A stretch of DNA of 53,518 bases from Candidatus Kapaibacterium sp. (GCA_938031175.1 CALHGZ010000014.1:1-53518); one strand, 5' to 3'; shown: positions 18,138 through 28,378, counted from the first letter of the stretch. The notes: generated by a model from the letters alone, not told the origin. Translations and numbers: made by a program.

Positions 18138-19268
18138 ATGAATAACGGGAATAACAATTATAATTTTTTATTTTATATGCCAATCGAAGGTTTTGGTGGT
18201 CTCGAAATTCAAACTTTGTTGAGAGTCAAAGACGCATTAAATTTAGGATTTGGAGCTTTAAGCATTGTAAAAAAAAATACCAGAAGTTATAATTATTGTA
18301 AAAAATTTGAGATACCCTTTAAAATTGTTAATCAAAAATTAAAATACTTTGACCTTTTAGCAATTTATCAGCTTGGTAAAATTCTAAGGGATCAAAACAC
18401 TGACATAATTATTGTTCCTAAAACCGAACTTCTTCCAATTGTAGTCTTTGCACGAAATATCTATAAAAAAAACTGCTCGATAGTATTATACCAACAGATG
18501 CAGTCTGGAATAAAAAAGCTAGATCCATTTCATAATTTTATTTATAAAAATCTTGATGGAGCTATAGTTCTTGCTGAATATATGAAGCGACAGCTTACAG
18601 AAACAACTATTTTCCCTTCGAGTAAAATAGCAATAATTCCTTATGGTATTGAAATTGAGAAATTCAGTCTTCATTCTGACAAAAGCACAATTAGAAGAGA
18701 CCTTGGATTGCCTGAAAGAAAATTTATCATTGGAAATATCGCCCGTATCGAGGAAAAGAAAGATCAACTTACAATTCTGCAAGCTTTCAGCAAACTCGAA
18801 TTAGAGAATAAATTTCTAATTATATGCGGTAACATTGACGATCAATCATATTTCGACAAACTTATCAATTATATTCAAAATAATGATTTAGCTGATAAAT
18901 TCAAATATATTCAATTTACTGATAATATCCCTAAATTAATGAATTGCTTTGACTTATTTATATTATCAACTCCCGCTGAAACATTTGGATTGGTTATAAT
19001 TGAAGCTATGGCAAGCCGAGTTCCAGTAATAGCTACTGACTGCGATGGAGTTCGTGAAATAATAAATCACAATTTTAATGGGCTATTATTTAAGGCTGGC
19101 AATTTTATTGATCTTAAATTGTTAATAGAAAATATTGCCAATGATAAAATATTAAACAATACCATAGTAAATAATGCATATAACAATATTAATAAGCTTT
19201 ATTCATATCAGAAACAAACTGAATTATTTTTTAAAACCTGTCTAAACTACAACTTCCTAAAAAAATAA
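18138..19268 (+). CDS. Glycosyltransferase family 4 (GT-B)
   Basis: 376 residues. The N-terminal GT-B lobe opens with the Gly-rich acceptor loop GFGGLEIQ. The C-terminal lobe has IIGNIARIEEKKDQLTILQAF and the family EX7E motif at E281-E289 (ETFGLVIIE), then a loop with ATDCDGVREII that contacts the nucleotide sugar. It is a cytosolic or membrane-associated retaining transferase, probably for surface glycan or LPS. It stands alone between a terminator and serA, so donor and acceptor are unknown. Confidence 0.88.
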   Translation: MNNGNNNYNFLFYMPIEGFGGLEIQTLLRVKDALNLGFGALSIVKKNTRSYNYCKKFEIPFKIVNQKLKYFDLLAIYQLGKILRDQNTDIIIVPKTELLPIVVFARNIYKKNCSIVLYQQMQSGIKKLDPFHNFIYKNLDGAIVLAEYMKRQLTETTIFPSSKIAIIPYGIEIEKFSLHSDKSTIRRDLGLPERKFIIGNIARIEEKKDQLTILQAFSKLELENKFLIICGNIDDQSYFDKLINYIQNNDLADKFKYIQFTDNIPKLMNCFDLFILSTPAETFGLVIIEAMASRVPVIATDCDGVREIINHNFNGLLFKAGNFIDLKLLIENIANDKILNNTIVNNAYNNINKLYSYQKQTELFFKTCLNYNFLKK

Positions 19269-19491
19269 TATTAACAATTCGAAAAAAACATACTCAAAAC
19301 ACAAATAAATTTGTTAAATTATTATAATGATTCTAATTCCTAAGAATTAAATTCTCAATGGGAAATACAAAAGAATTATTTCAATAAAACAACTTATATA
19401 TTAAACACAAACGTTACATTCCTCCTATAAATTTTGAACAATGGTTTAAATTTTATTATATTGTGATTTTTAATCATTTTATGGAGAAAAT

Positions 19492-20400
19492 ATGAAAATT
19501 TTAGTATCTGATGGTATTGATGCAATCGGTGAAAAAATATTAAAAGATGCAGGTCATGAAGTCCATATTCAAAAATATTCACCAGAGGAACTAATACAAG
19601 TGATTGGCGATTATGATGCTATCATCGTTCGTTCAGCAACAAAAGTAACCAAAGAAGTAATTGATGCTGGAAAAAATTTGAAAGTTATAGCCCGTGGAGG
19701 TGTAGGATTAGACAATATTGATGTAAATTATGCAAAAGAAAAGGGAATTACTATATTGAACACTCCCGGCGCCTCATCAATTTCAGTTGCAGAATTGGCA
19801 ATTGCTCATATGTTATGTTTGATGCGTTTTCTAAATTTAAGCAATATAGAAATGCGTCAAGGTAAATGGCCCAAAAAAGAATACTCAAAGGGTCGTGAAT
19901 TAACTGGTAAAACATTGGGTATCATTGGGTTAGGAAATATCGGGAAAGAAGTTGCAAAACGAGCTTTGGGACTTATGATGAATGTTATTGCATACGATCC
20001 TTACGTTACTTCGACAGAATTGAATATAAAACTTGTTACAAAAGATGAATTATTGGCAAATTCAGATATTATAACCCTGCATATACCATTTATCAAATCC
20101 GAAGGACCAGCAATTACAAAAGCTGAATTTGACAAAATGAAAGATGGTGTGATACTAATCAACTGTGCTCGTGGCGGGGTTGTTTCAGAAAAGGATTTGC
20201 TCGAAGCCTTGAATTCCGGCAAAGTAGCTTACGCAGGTATAGATGTATTTGAAAATGAACCACCTACTGAAGCCCAGAAAGAGTTAATAAATCACCCAAG
20301 AGTTTCTGTAACACCTCACACTGGCGCCTCTACTGTTGAAGCTCAAATAAGAGTTAGCGAAGAAATTGCCCATAAAGTTGTAGAAGCATTAAATAAATAA
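19492..20400 (+). CDS. serA: D-3-phosphoglycerate dehydrogenase (short form)
   Basis: 302 residues, a D-2-hydroxyacid dehydrogenase without the C-terminal ACT domain. The NAD site is GLGNIG at 146-151. The catalytic set is R227 (CARGG), E256 (FENEP) and H276 (TPHTG). It oxidises 3-phosphoglycerate to start serine synthesis. The substrate is inferred from family similarity and from the DUF1015 neighbour, which accompanies serA in other Bacteroidota. Lack of ACT suggests no serine feedback. GGAG-type bases (ATGGAGAAAATATG) lie before the start. It is 13 bp ahead of the DUF1015 gene. Confidence 0.85.
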   Translation: MKILVSDGIDAIGEKILKDAGHEVHIQKYSPEELIQVIGDYDAIIVRSATKVTKEVIDAGKNLKVIARGGVGLDNIDVNYAKEKGITILNTPGASSISVAELAIAHMLCLMRFLNLSNIEMRQGKWPKKEYSKGRELTGKTLGIIGLGNIGKEVAKRALGLMMNVIAYDPYVTSTELNIKLVTKDELLANSDIITLHIPFIKSEGPAITKAEFDKMKDGVILINCARGGVVSEKDLLEALNSGKVAYAGIDVFENEPPTEAQKELINHPRVSVTPHTGASTVEAQIRVSEEIAHKVVEALNK

Positions 20401-20413
20401 AAATGAGGAACCA

Positions 20414-21655
20414 ATGGCAGTATTCAAACCATTCATTGCATATAGACCAACGAATGAATTTGCAAAACAAATTGCTTCCAAACCATATGACGTCTTGAGT
20501 AGTGAGGAAGCTCGGGAAGAAGCAAAAGACAATCCATTGTCATTTCTTCACGTTGGTAAACCCGAAATTGACTTAGATCCTTCAATTGATCTATACGACC
20601 CACTTGTTTACCAAAAAGGGAAAGAAAATCTCTATAAACTCATAAATCAAGGATATCTCAAACCTGATCCTGATCGATATTTTTATATTTATGCCCAGAC
20701 TATGGAAAATAGAACTCAATATGGTTTAGTCGGATGCGCCTCTGTTAATGATTATTGGAACAATGTTATCAAAAAACACGAAAAAACCCGTAAAGATAAA
20801 GAAGAAGATAGATGCAATCATGTTAGAGTAACTAATGCACACACAGGACCAATTTTCCTTACATACCGTGATGTCGATGAAATAAATGCAATTGTTAAAA
20901 GTATTATACAAAACAATCCTGAAATTGATTTTATAGCCGATGATAAAATACGTCATCAGGTATGGGTAATTCGTGATAAAAAACTAATTGAAGAAATCGA
21001 AAAAATACTAAGAAAAGTGCCTAATTTTTATGTAGCAGATGGTCATCACCGTAGTGCAGCAGCCGCTATAGTGGGAAGAGAAAGACAATTGGCAAATCCT
21101 AATCATACCGGTAACGAAGAATACAATTTCTTTCTCGCAGTTTTATTCCCTGCTTCGCAACTATATATAATGGACTACAATAGAGTTATAAAAGATCTTA
21201 ATAATCTGGAAGAAAACGAGTTTTTACAAAAATTGCAGGAAAATTTCACAATTGAACCGCTTGCAATGCAATACAAACCCAAGACAAAAGGGGAAATTGG
21301 AATGTATCTAAACTCAAAATGGTATAAGTTGACAGCTAAAAGTCATCTTTACAATACTGCCAGCCCTGTGGAAAAATTGGATGTTTCCATTTTGCAGAAT
21401 TATGTATTAGCTAATATACTCGGTATTGAAGATCCACGCACAAGTAAAAGAATTGATTTTATAGGCGGTATTCGTGGTTTAGACGAACTTGAAAGAAGAG
21501 TCAATTCTGGCGAAATGAAGATTGCCTTTGCTATGTATCCAACATCAGTTGACGAATTAATGGCAATCGCTGATATGGATATGATTATGCCTCCAAAATC
21601 GACTTGGTTCGAACCAAAATTACGTGATGGCTTATTTATCCATTTCCTTGACTAA
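20414..21655 (+). CDS. DUF1015 family protein, likely linked to serine metabolism
   Basis: 413 residues. A typical DUF1015 protein with the N-terminal FKPFIAYRPT segment and the signature DGHHR at 209-213 (YVADGHHRSAAA). That motif resembles the nucleotide-handling DGHHR of ParB/sulfiredoxin-fold kinases such as the archaeal free-serine kinase SerK, so a phosphotransfer role on serine or phosphoserine is possible but is inference. GAGGAA precedes the start. It is co-transcribed with serA and ends at a terminator, forming a two-gene unit. Confidence 0.85.
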   Translation: MAVFKPFIAYRPTNEFAKQIASKPYDVLSSEEAREEAKDNPLSFLHVGKPEIDLDPSIDLYDPLVYQKGKENLYKLINQGYLKPDPDRYFYIYAQTMENRTQYGLVGCASVNDYWNNVIKKHEKTRKDKEEDRCNHVRVTNAHTGPIFLTYRDVDEINAIVKSIIQNNPEIDFIADDKIRHQVWVIRDKKLIEEIEKILRKVPNFYVADGHHRSAAAAIVGRERQLANPNHTGNEEYNFFLAVLFPASQLYIMDYNRVIKDLNNLEENEFLQKLQENFTIEPLAMQYKPKTKGEIGMYLNSKWYKLTAKSHLYNTASPVEKLDVSILQNYVLANILGIEDPRTSKRIDFIGGIRGLDELERRVNSGEMKIAFAMYPTSVDELMAIADMDMIMPPKSTWFEPKLRDGLFIHFLD

Positions 21656-21677
21656 TCTAAATATAATATGAAATTAC

Positions 21678-21705
21678 AGGCGTGTCATTAAGACACGCCT
21701 TTTTA
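21678..21705 (+). terminator. Rho-independent terminator after serA-DUF1015
   Basis: 9-bp stem AGGCGTGTC/GACACGCCT with a 5-base loop, followed by TTTTATTTAT. Confidence 0.88.
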
Positions 21706-21830
21706 TTTATATTTACAAACCAGAAAAATATATAAAATTTTGAATTTAAAATTTTAGATAAATTTATTAAATCTTAATAAATATCAAATAACTTAGCGAT
21801 GTTGTTTTTCAAAATAAAATTGGGGCATTT

Positions 21831-23180
21831 ATGATATTGTTCAAAAACTTTAAATTTTATTTATTATTTGCTGTATTATTCACTCTTATTTTCATTGGAT
21901 GTAATGAGACATCTACAGATAGTACTGATCAAAAATCAGCAATAAGAATCGCTGTATTTTCTGATCCACATTTATATGATCCAAGCTTAGGCACAAGTGG
22001 AGCTGCATTTGAAGCATACTTAGCTGGTGACAGAAAAATGATTGCAGAAAGCAAAGCAATCCTCGAAGCTGCAATCGATATGGTTATGAATGATAATTGC
22101 ACTATAATTTTAATCCCAGGTGATTTAACAAAAGACGGAGAAAAACACAACCATCTCTTGCTTGCTGAGAAACTTAAAAGTTTAGAACAAAAAAGAAAGA
22201 GAGTTTTTGTTATACCAGGAAATCATGATATACTAAACCCAAATTCAGTTAGCTACTTACCAACAGGCGAGAAAAAGAAAATTGAACATATAACACCTCT
22301 TGAATTTGCCGAGATATACAAAGAATTCGGCTTTGGAGAGGCTAAATATAGAGATAATAGCACATTGACATATATAGCTGAATTAAATCAGCATTTTTGG
22401 CTTTTTGCTATTGATGCCTGCATTTACGAAAACAATCAATCGCAAGCTCATTCTACAACAGGTGGTCTAATAAAAACTTCAACTTTAAACTTTATCTTGG
22501 AAAAGTTAGCAGAAGCCAAGTCAAAAAATATAATCCCTATTGGTATGATCCATCACGGCATTGTCGAACATTTTCCCGGACAATCAATTGTTTTTGCAGA
22601 TTATTTGGTAAAAGATTTTACTAATATAGCAAATGCATTTGCCGATGCAGGATTAAAAATTATCTTTAGCGGACACCACCACGCACAAGACATCTCCAAG
22701 CATGAAACAAATGGCAATTTCATTTTTGATTGCCAAGTTGGTTCTACTGTAACATATCCCTGCCCGGTAAGGTTTTGTTCAATTGACAAAGATAAATCTA
22801 TTGCTTCACTAGAAACTTCCAGAATATCCAAAGTAACAATAAATACCGGTAATAGAACATTTCAAGAATATGCTCTGTACAAACTTTTAGATGGTTTCCC
22901 GGAACTTGTCAAAGCACAGTTGATGCTACTCGGTGCTTCCAAAGATGCTGCAAATCTACTTGAACCGATTGTTACAACTACATTTGTAGCCTATTACCAA
23001 GGTGATGAACCTGAACAAATGACTCAGCAAATACGAGATATGATTGCACAGCTGAAAAAATATCCAGACAATAATGTTCAATTATTTACATCACTCCTCG
23101 AAGGTATATGGTACGATACAACTCCAGACAACAATGTTGAAATAAATTTAAAAACAGGAACAATAACAAAGCTTAAATAA
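21831..23180 (+). CDS. Calcineurin-like metallophosphoesterase lipoprotein
   Basis: 449 residues, lipobox FIGC (Cys24). The five metal-site blocks are all visible: D45-P-H47, GD at 97-98, GNHD at 130-133, H241 (MIHHG) and GHHH at 281-284. It is a dinuclear metal phosphoesterase acting in the periplasm or on the outer surface. The substrate is not predictable and could be a nucleotide, phospholipid or sphingolipid type. A C-terminal extension of about 150 residues beyond the fold has no recognised domain. It is a single-gene unit with a hairpin after it. Confidence 0.85.
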   Translation: MILFKNFKFYLLFAVLFTLIFIGCNETSTDSTDQKSAIRIAVFSDPHLYDPSLGTSGAAFEAYLAGDRKMIAESKAILEAAIDMVMNDNCTIILIPGDLTKDGEKHNHLLLAEKLKSLEQKRKRVFVIPGNHDILNPNSVSYLPTGEKKKIEHITPLEFAEIYKEFGFGEAKYRDNSTLTYIAELNQHFWLFAIDACIYENNQSQAHSTTGGLIKTSTLNFILEKLAEAKSKNIIPIGMIHHGIVEHFPGQSIVFADYLVKDFTNIANAFADAGLKIIFSGHHHAQDISKHETNGNFIFDCQVGSTVTYPCPVRFCSIDKDKSIASLETSRISKVTINTGNRTFQEYALYKLLDGFPELVKAQLMLLGASKDAANLLEPIVTTTFVAYYQGDEPEQMTQQIRDMIAQLKKYPDNNVQLFTSLLEGIWYDTTPDNNVEINLKTGTITKLK

Positions 23181-23207
23181 GAATCATAAATTCTTGAGAC
23201 AATACTT

Positions 23208-23250
23208 AATACCCTCTAAATACAAAGCAATCTTTGAATTAGAGGGTATT
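23208..23250. terminator. Hairpin between convergent genes, probable bidirectional terminator
   Basis: 12-bp perfect stem AATACCCTCTAA/TTAGAGGGTATT with a 19-base loop, placed between the convergent phosphoesterase and ftcD genes. The T-runs are weak on both sides, so efficiency is uncertain. Confidence 0.55.
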
Positions 23251-23324
23251 TCATTTACTCATAAATTATTAACATTCGGCAATACACAAGACTATATCAT
23301 ATTAAAATACCATTATAATTAAAT

Positions 23325-24953
23325 TTATTGCTTTTTTTCTCTATCATTAAGAATTTTCAAAACTTTTTTAAAATTAACCGCAGAATTCTTTACTATATGC
23401 TCAGCTTCATTGAGAATTTTTTCTTTAAAATGTTCATCCTCAATACCCGGTAAATTTATGAGTACATTTTTATATGCTCCCCAAATACCAGTTTCCAAAG
23501 CTTTTGCACCAACTTCGACATCTGATTTAGATGCCATATTACCAATTCTTGCAGTTTGAATTACATATTCCCAAATCTCATTAGCCAACCTCATAGTTTT
23601 AAGCGGAACCTCGATTGCTTTTTTTAGTCCTTCCTGCATAGCATTATGTCTTACCCTGGCTTCCTCATCAGTATTTTTTGGCAAACGCACAGCTTCCAAA
23701 TAATCATTGAATGCATTTGTATCTGCATCTATCATTGGTATTAACTTTTGCACAGCAAAATGCAGAGGTGGTATAATCTTCCTTAATTTTTGCTCAAGAT
23801 GCTCGAATTTTCTGACTCCATAGGTCAACTTTGCAACCATTGAAACTAATCCAGCACCAATTGCAGCAATTGCAGCAGAAGCAGAACCACCACCGGGTGC
23901 TGAACTTCTTGCTGCTATTGATTCAATAAACTTCCTTGTTGATAAACTGGCTAACGGTTCATTTGGTTCTTCTTTAATTAAATATTCAATTATTCTTTTG
24001 CTTGGTTCAAATTTTGAAATAGAATTTAAACCTAATCTATCAATAACAAGCTTAATTTTTTGATCCTCGTCTAATATAAATAAGTTCTCTTTTTCTATAT
24101 AATAATCAGCTGCCATCAACATTGCTTCTAGAGGAATTAAACCTACAAGCTCTGAACCCGCCACTGCTATATTCAAATCTTTTGCTTCCTTTTTGATTTC
24201 TTCAAAAACAATATGAGGAGGGGTAATTTTATAATTAGTTAGATTAATCGAAACTTGAGCCATATTATACTCTTCAACAAACCATCCAATAGCTTTTACT
24301 TCTTTGAACTTTCCCGGTTCATTAGGACCTCTACCAGCTTCTCTAATGTTTAAGGCAATTCTATGAGCCTGATTGTTAGTTCCTAAAATATTCACGTTAT
24401 AAGCAATTAGAAAGAATCTGGCACCAGTAACAGTTGCTCCCCACTCTGGAATGAATTCGGGGGGACCAAAATCGGGATACCATTCGGGCTTTCGGATTTT
24501 GTCGGCTAAGCCTTCATATTCACCAGCTCTAATTTGTGGTAATGTTTTGCGATAATCCCGCTCTGAAGCATATTCATATAAATAAACCGGTACATTTAAT
24601 TCCTCTGCTAATCTTTTCCCAAATTCTTTTGCACATTGGACACATTCCTCCATTGAAACATTGCTGACGGGAATGAATGGACATACATCCATTGCACCAA
24701 TGCGTGGATGTTCACCAGTATGTTTGCTCATATCAATCAATTTACGAGCTACTCTTGCAGAATTAAGAGCTGCTTCGACAACAGCTTCAGGTGTACCAAC
24801 AAATGTATAAACAGTCCGGTTTGTAGACCTACCGGGATCAACATCGAGAAGACTAACCCCAGGTGTTTGAGCTATTGCATCAGCTATTGATTGAATAATG
24901 CTTTCATCTCTACCTTCTGAAAAATTAGGCACACATTCAACTATCTTTTTCAT
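23325..24953 (-). CDS. ftcD: Bifunctional glutamate formimidoyltransferase / formimidoyl-THF cyclodeaminase
   Basis: 542 residues. Residues 1-325 are the formiminotransferase (VECVPNFSEGRD, DVDPGRSTNRTVYTFVG, HPRIGAMDVCPF). Residues about 340-535 are the cyclodeaminase (SIAARSSAPGGGSASAAIAAIGAGL). Together they move the formimino group from formiminoglutamate to tetrahydrofolate and release ammonia, the last steps of histidine breakdown. The fusion order is that of the animal enzyme and of many Bacteroidota. No hut genes adjoin it here. It is divergent from panD with a 179-bp spacer. Confidence 0.95.
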   Translation of the reverse strand: MKKIVECVPNFSEGRDESIIQSIADAIAQTPGVSLLDVDPGRSTNRTVYTFVGTPEAVVEAALNSARVARKLIDMSKHTGEHPRIGAMDVCPFIPVSNVSMEECVQCAKEFGKRLAEELNVPVYLYEYASERDYRKTLPQIRAGEYEGLADKIRKPEWYPDFGPPEFIPEWGATVTGARFFLIAYNVNILGTNNQAHRIALNIREAGRGPNEPGKFKEVKAIGWFVEEYNMAQVSINLTNYKITPPHIVFEEIKKEAKDLNIAVAGSELVGLIPLEAMLMAADYYIEKENLFILDEDQKIKLVIDRLGLNSISKFEPSKRIIEYLIKEEPNEPLASLSTRKFIESIAARSSAPGGGSASAAIAAIGAGLVSMVAKLTYGVRKFEHLEQKLRKIIPPLHFAVQKLIPMIDADTNAFNDYLEAVRLPKNTDEEARVRHNAMQEGLKKAIEVPLKTMRLANEIWEYVIQTARIGNMASKSDVEVGAKALETGIWGAYKNVLINLPGIEDEHFKEKILNEAEHIVKNSAVNFKKVLKILNDREKKQ

Positions 24954-25132
24954 AATAAAAACTCAATGATTTAGCAATAAACAATAATATACTTCGTTTC
25001 AAAAATAACATAATAATGAGTTTACAAATATAACTTAATTATACCAAGTTTTCAGATTTTGAAGCTTTTTTTATAATTAAATGTTTTTTTGCAATTTGCA
25101 TATTTAAGTATTACATATAAAAAAATTATACT

Positions 25133-25525
25133 ATGCAAAGAATAATGCTGAAATCGAAAATTCACCGAGCTAAAGTAACAGAGGCAAATCTCTATTACGA
25201 AGGTAGCTTAACAATTGATAAAGAGTTAATGGAAGAAGCTAACATTCTTGATTATGAAAAAGTTAGTGTTGTCAATATTAATAATGGCGAAAGGTTTGAA
25301 ACATACGTTATACCAGGCGAAAGAGGTAAAAGAGAAATTTGCCTAAATGGCGCTGCTGCTCGCAAAGGTGCTGTTGGTGATGAAATTATAATTATCAGCT
25401 ATACAATTCTCGACGAAAAAGAACTTTTAAATTGGAAACCATCTCTTCTACTTGTTGATGAACATAACAACGTTAAAGCTAAGTACCATTCAATTGAAGA
25501 ATCTAACTTAATACCGAATTACTAA
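25133..25525 (+). CDS. panD: Aspartate 1-decarboxylase
   Basis: 130 residues, normal length. It is a pyruvoyl enzyme making beta-alanine for pantothenate and CoA. The self-cleavage site is G24-S25 in [10 protein letters not shown]9 and H11 in KSKIHRAKV and the NGAAAR substrate loop are present. First gene of a close plus-strand run (2 bp to the next gene). No PanM-like maturation factor is visible. Confidence 0.96.
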   Translation: MQRIMLKSKIHRAKVTEANLYYEGSLTIDKELMEEANILDYEKVSVVNINNGERFETYVIPGERGKREICLNGAAARKGAVGDEIIIISYTILDEKELLNWKPSLLLVDEHNNVKAKYHSIEESNLIPNY

Positions 25526-25527
25526 TA

Positions 25528-26298
25528 ATGACAAAAAGTAACACTTTCGCTGCTATAATACTAGCTGCCGGAATGGGTAAAAGAATGAACAATCCCGGAT
25601 TGCCAAAAGTACTATTACCAATCGCTGGTAAACCTCTTATTAGTTACGTCATAGAAACAGTTAAAAAATTAAAACCACAAAAATCCCTCATTATAGCTGG
25701 CTATCAACGTGAAAAACTCATTGATTACCTTAACAAAATCGATTTTGAACACATAATAGTTATACAAAATGATCAATTAGGCACCGGTCACGCCGTTAGT
25801 CAGACTCAAAAAACTCTTGAAAATTTTAGCGGTGATATTCTCATATTATCCGGTGATGTACCTTTCATCAAATCATCAACTCTTGAGCGATTTCTTACCC
25901 TACATTACGAGAATAAATCCGATTTATCTGTACTTACTTCAAGTATATCCGATGCTTCTGGCTACGGTAGAATCATTAGAAATGAAAATGGAGATTTTAT
26001 TAAAATAGTGGAAGAAAAAGATGCTACAGATGATGAAAAAAAAATTAATGAATTCAATAGCGGTATATACATCGTCAAATCAAATATTTTATACAAATTA
26101 TTATCAAAATTAAAGAACAATAATGCACAAAAAGAATATTATTTGACTGACATAATACAAATAGCTTATGATGCCGGTTTAAAAGTTTATGCCTTTAAAT
26201 TAGCCAATTATAAGGAATTATTAGGAGCTAATACATACGAGGAATTAAAAAATCTTGAAAACATTTATTTGTCCGAATTAATTCAGGAACAAAGTTGA
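25528..26298 (+). CDS. Sugar nucleotidyltransferase, GlmU N-domain-like
   Basis: 256 residues. The pyrophosphorylase signature is IILAAGMGKRM followed by LPKVL (residues 8-28), then QLGTGHAVSQ and LILSGDVPF, close to the uridylyltransferase half of GlmU. The left-handed beta-helix acetyltransferase half is absent and the protein ends at the Rossmann-like domain. It probably makes UDP-GlcNAc or another NDP-sugar from a sugar 1-phosphate. Another enzyme must supply GlcN-1-P acetylation if it serves cell-wall synthesis. The stop overlaps the next start. Confidence 0.85.
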   Translation: MTKSNTFAAIILAAGMGKRMNNPGLPKVLLPIAGKPLISYVIETVKKLKPQKSLIIAGYQREKLIDYLNKIDFEHIIVIQNDQLGTGHAVSQTQKTLENFSGDILILSGDVPFIKSSTLERFLTLHYENKSDLSVLTSSISDASGYGRIIRNENGDFIKIVEEKDATDDEKKINEFNSGIYIVKSNILYKLLSKLKNNNAQKEYYLTDIIQIAYDAGLKVYAFKLANYKELLGANTYEELKNLENIYLSELIQEQS

Positions 26299-26696
26299 TA
26301 GAAAAAATTGACCATATCGGTATAGCAGTTAAGGATCTGGAAAATTCCTTTGCAAAATTTAAAAATATATTCAACATCAGCAATTATCATCAAGAAACCG
26401 TTGAGGAACAAAAAGTAAAAATTATTTCATTTCTAATTGCTGATGTTCGAATCGAATTAACTGCTCCTACTGACCAAGATTCACCAATTCATAAATTTCT
26501 TGAAAAGCGAGGAGAAGGTATTCATCACATTGCCTTTAAAGTAGATAAAATAATAGAAGAACTCGATAAACTAAAAAATTTAGGAATAAATTTAATCAAT
26601 GATAGCCCAGTTGATGGTGCACATAATATGAAAATAGCTTTTTTACATCCTAAATCAACAAATGGAGTATTAATAGAATTATGTACAGAAAAGTAA
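26295..26696 (+). CDS. mce: Methylmalonyl-CoA epimerase
   Basis: 133 residues, a vicinal-oxygen-chelate protein. It starts at TTG 26295, overlapping the preceding TGA, with AGGA upstream. Metal-site residues are the His in IDHIGIAV, the His in GIHHIAFKV and the Glu in GVLIELC. It interconverts R and S methylmalonyl-CoA between propionyl-CoA carboxylase and mutase, neither of which is in the window. Its last 16 bases overlap the next gene. Confidence 0.92.
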   Translation: MIEKIDHIGIAVKDLENSFAKFKNIFNISNYHQETVEEQKVKIISFLIADVRIELTAPTDQDSPIHKFLEKRGEGIHHIAFKVDKIIEELDKLKNLGINLINDSPVDGAHNMKIAFLHPKSTNGVLIELCTEK

Positions 26697-28378
26697 AATT
26701 AATCATCAAACTTATCTTGCTACATTTAGTAGCTATTAATTTACACGAAACATCTGCACAAGCAGATTTGATAAGCATAGCCAAAACTGAATTAAACCGA
26801 GCGATGGAATCGCTCAAAAAAGAACAACTGCCACCATATTTTATCTCATTGAACATTACAGAAACATATACAATTACATTAACCTCATCATTTGGAAATT
26901 TGCGGAACGAAAATGAAAACCGCAGAAGAATTTTAGATATAGATCTTCGTGTCGGCGACTACCAATTCGATAATACACATATAATAAGAGGTGAAGCATT
27001 TAGCTTTGGAAGATACAGCGAAATTATCGAATTACCAATCGAAAATAACCCTGAAGCAATCAAAATTGCAATATGGAATGCAATAAACCAAGAATATAAA
27101 TCGGCAGTTGAACGTTACCAGAAAGCTTTAACTAACCAAGCAGTAAAAGTTAGAGAAGAAGATACATCAGCTGACTTCTCAAAAGAAAATCCCATTAAAT
27201 ATATCGGTAAGCCTTTACAAATTAAAATTGATAAAAATTACTGGATTAATAGAATTAAAGGTTTATCTGCTCATTTCAAAGGGAACGACTGGCTTTATTC
27301 AGGTAATGTCAGATTTTCATTCGAAATAAATGACAAATACTTCATTAGCTCAGAAGGATCCGAATTATACTGGCCCGAAACAAGCACAAGAATCAGCATC
27401 AATTCATACACCAAAGCTGATGATGGTATGACCTTACCTTTGTACAAAAGTTATTTTGCTTTCCACCCTGATAACTTACCAAAAGATGAGCTTATACAAC
27501 AAGATATTTACAAAATGATTAAACTTCTATCTGAACTTCGCAAAGCCCCATTGGCTGAGCCATATTCTGGTCCGGCAATATTGTCTGGCGAAGCTGCAGG
27601 TGTTTTTTTCCATGAAATATTTGGTCATAGAGTTGAAGGTCATAGAGAAAAAGACCCTAATCAAAGTCAAACATTTAAGAATCAAGTCGGGACCAAAATA
27701 CTTCCTGAATTCATCAATGTAATTTTTGACCCTACATTGAGAAAGATTGGTAATCATGAATTATCAGGATTCTACCCTTATGATGATGAAGGTGTCAAAG
27801 CCCAAAAAGTTGTAAGCGTCGAAAAAGGTATTTTCAAAAATTTTCTTATGTCCCGCTCCCCTATCGCTGACTTTCCAAAATCGAATGGGCATGGACGTAA
27901 AGAACCTGGATATAAAGCTGTATCACGTCAATCGAACTTAATTGTCGAAGCTGTTGAGAAAGTTCCAGTCGAAAAACTAAGAGAATTGCTACGTGAAGAA
28001 TGCAAAAAACAAAATAAACCTTATGGACTATTCTTCGATGTCGTCCAAGGCGGATTTACATTTACCGGGCGAACAATACCAAATGCCTTTAACGTTGATC
28101 CAATCATCGTTTATAAAGTTTATCTTGATGGAAGACCTGATGAACTAGTAAGAGGTGTTGATTTAATTGGAACTCCACTTGCAACATTCGCTAATATTTT
28201 AAAAGCTGGCGATGATTTGGGTGTTTTCAATGGTATATGTGGTGCTGAATCCGGTGGTGTACCCGTTGCTGCAGTCTCACCAAGTTTACTTGTATCACTT
28301 ATAGAAGTTCAACGCAAACAAAAATCTCAAGCTAAACCACCAATACTTCCTGCACCAACAACGAAAGGAATACAATGA
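26681..28378 (+). CDS. Exported TldD-like metalloprotease (HExxxH present)
   Basis: 565 residues against about 480 for cytoplasmic TldD. A signal peptide precedes ETSAQ near residue 27. The zinc motif is H311-E312-I-F-G-H316, followed by RVEGHR, and the C-terminal beta-sandwich has DDEGVKAQ, SNGHGR and GAESGGVPVA. TldD proteins pair with an inactive TldE to open and cleave peptides. This one carries the active-site motif and is followed, with a 4-bp overlap, by a paralogue that lost it. The N-terminal 200 residues (MESLKKEQLPPYFI) are shared with that paralogue. Likely periplasmic; the substrate is unknown. Confidence 0.88.
   Translation: MYRKVKLIIKLILLHLVAINLHETSAQADLISIAKTELNRAMESLKKEQLPPYFISLNITETYTITLTSSFGNLRNENENRRRILDIDLRVGDYQFDNTHIIRGEAFSFGRYSEIIELPIENNPEAIKIAIWNAINQEYKSAVERYQKALTNQAVKVREEDTSADFSKENPIKYIGKPLQIKIDKNYWINRIKGLSAHFKGNDWLYSGNVRFSFEINDKYFISSEGSELYWPETSTRISINSYTKADDGMTLPLYKSYFAFHPDNLPKDELIQQDIYKMIKLLSELRKAPLAEPYSGPAILSGEAAGVFFHEIFGHRVEGHREKDPNQSQTFKNQVGTKILPEFINVIFDPTLRKIGNHELSGFYPYDDEGVKAQKVVSVEKGIFKNFLMSRSPIADFPKSNGHGRKEPGYKAVSRQSNLIVEAVEKVPVEKLRELLREECKKQNKPYGLFFDVVQGGFTFTGRTIPNAFNVDPIIVYKVYLDGRPDELVRGVDLIGTPLATFANILKAGDDLGVFNGICGAESGGVPVAAVSPSLLVSLIEVQRKQKSQAKPPILPAPTTKGIQ

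Noticed and set aside
19433-19463. TTTG-N20-TATATTG upstream of serA
   Set aside because: The -7 element misses one T of TAnnTTTG, and the region is AT-rich enough for chance matches.
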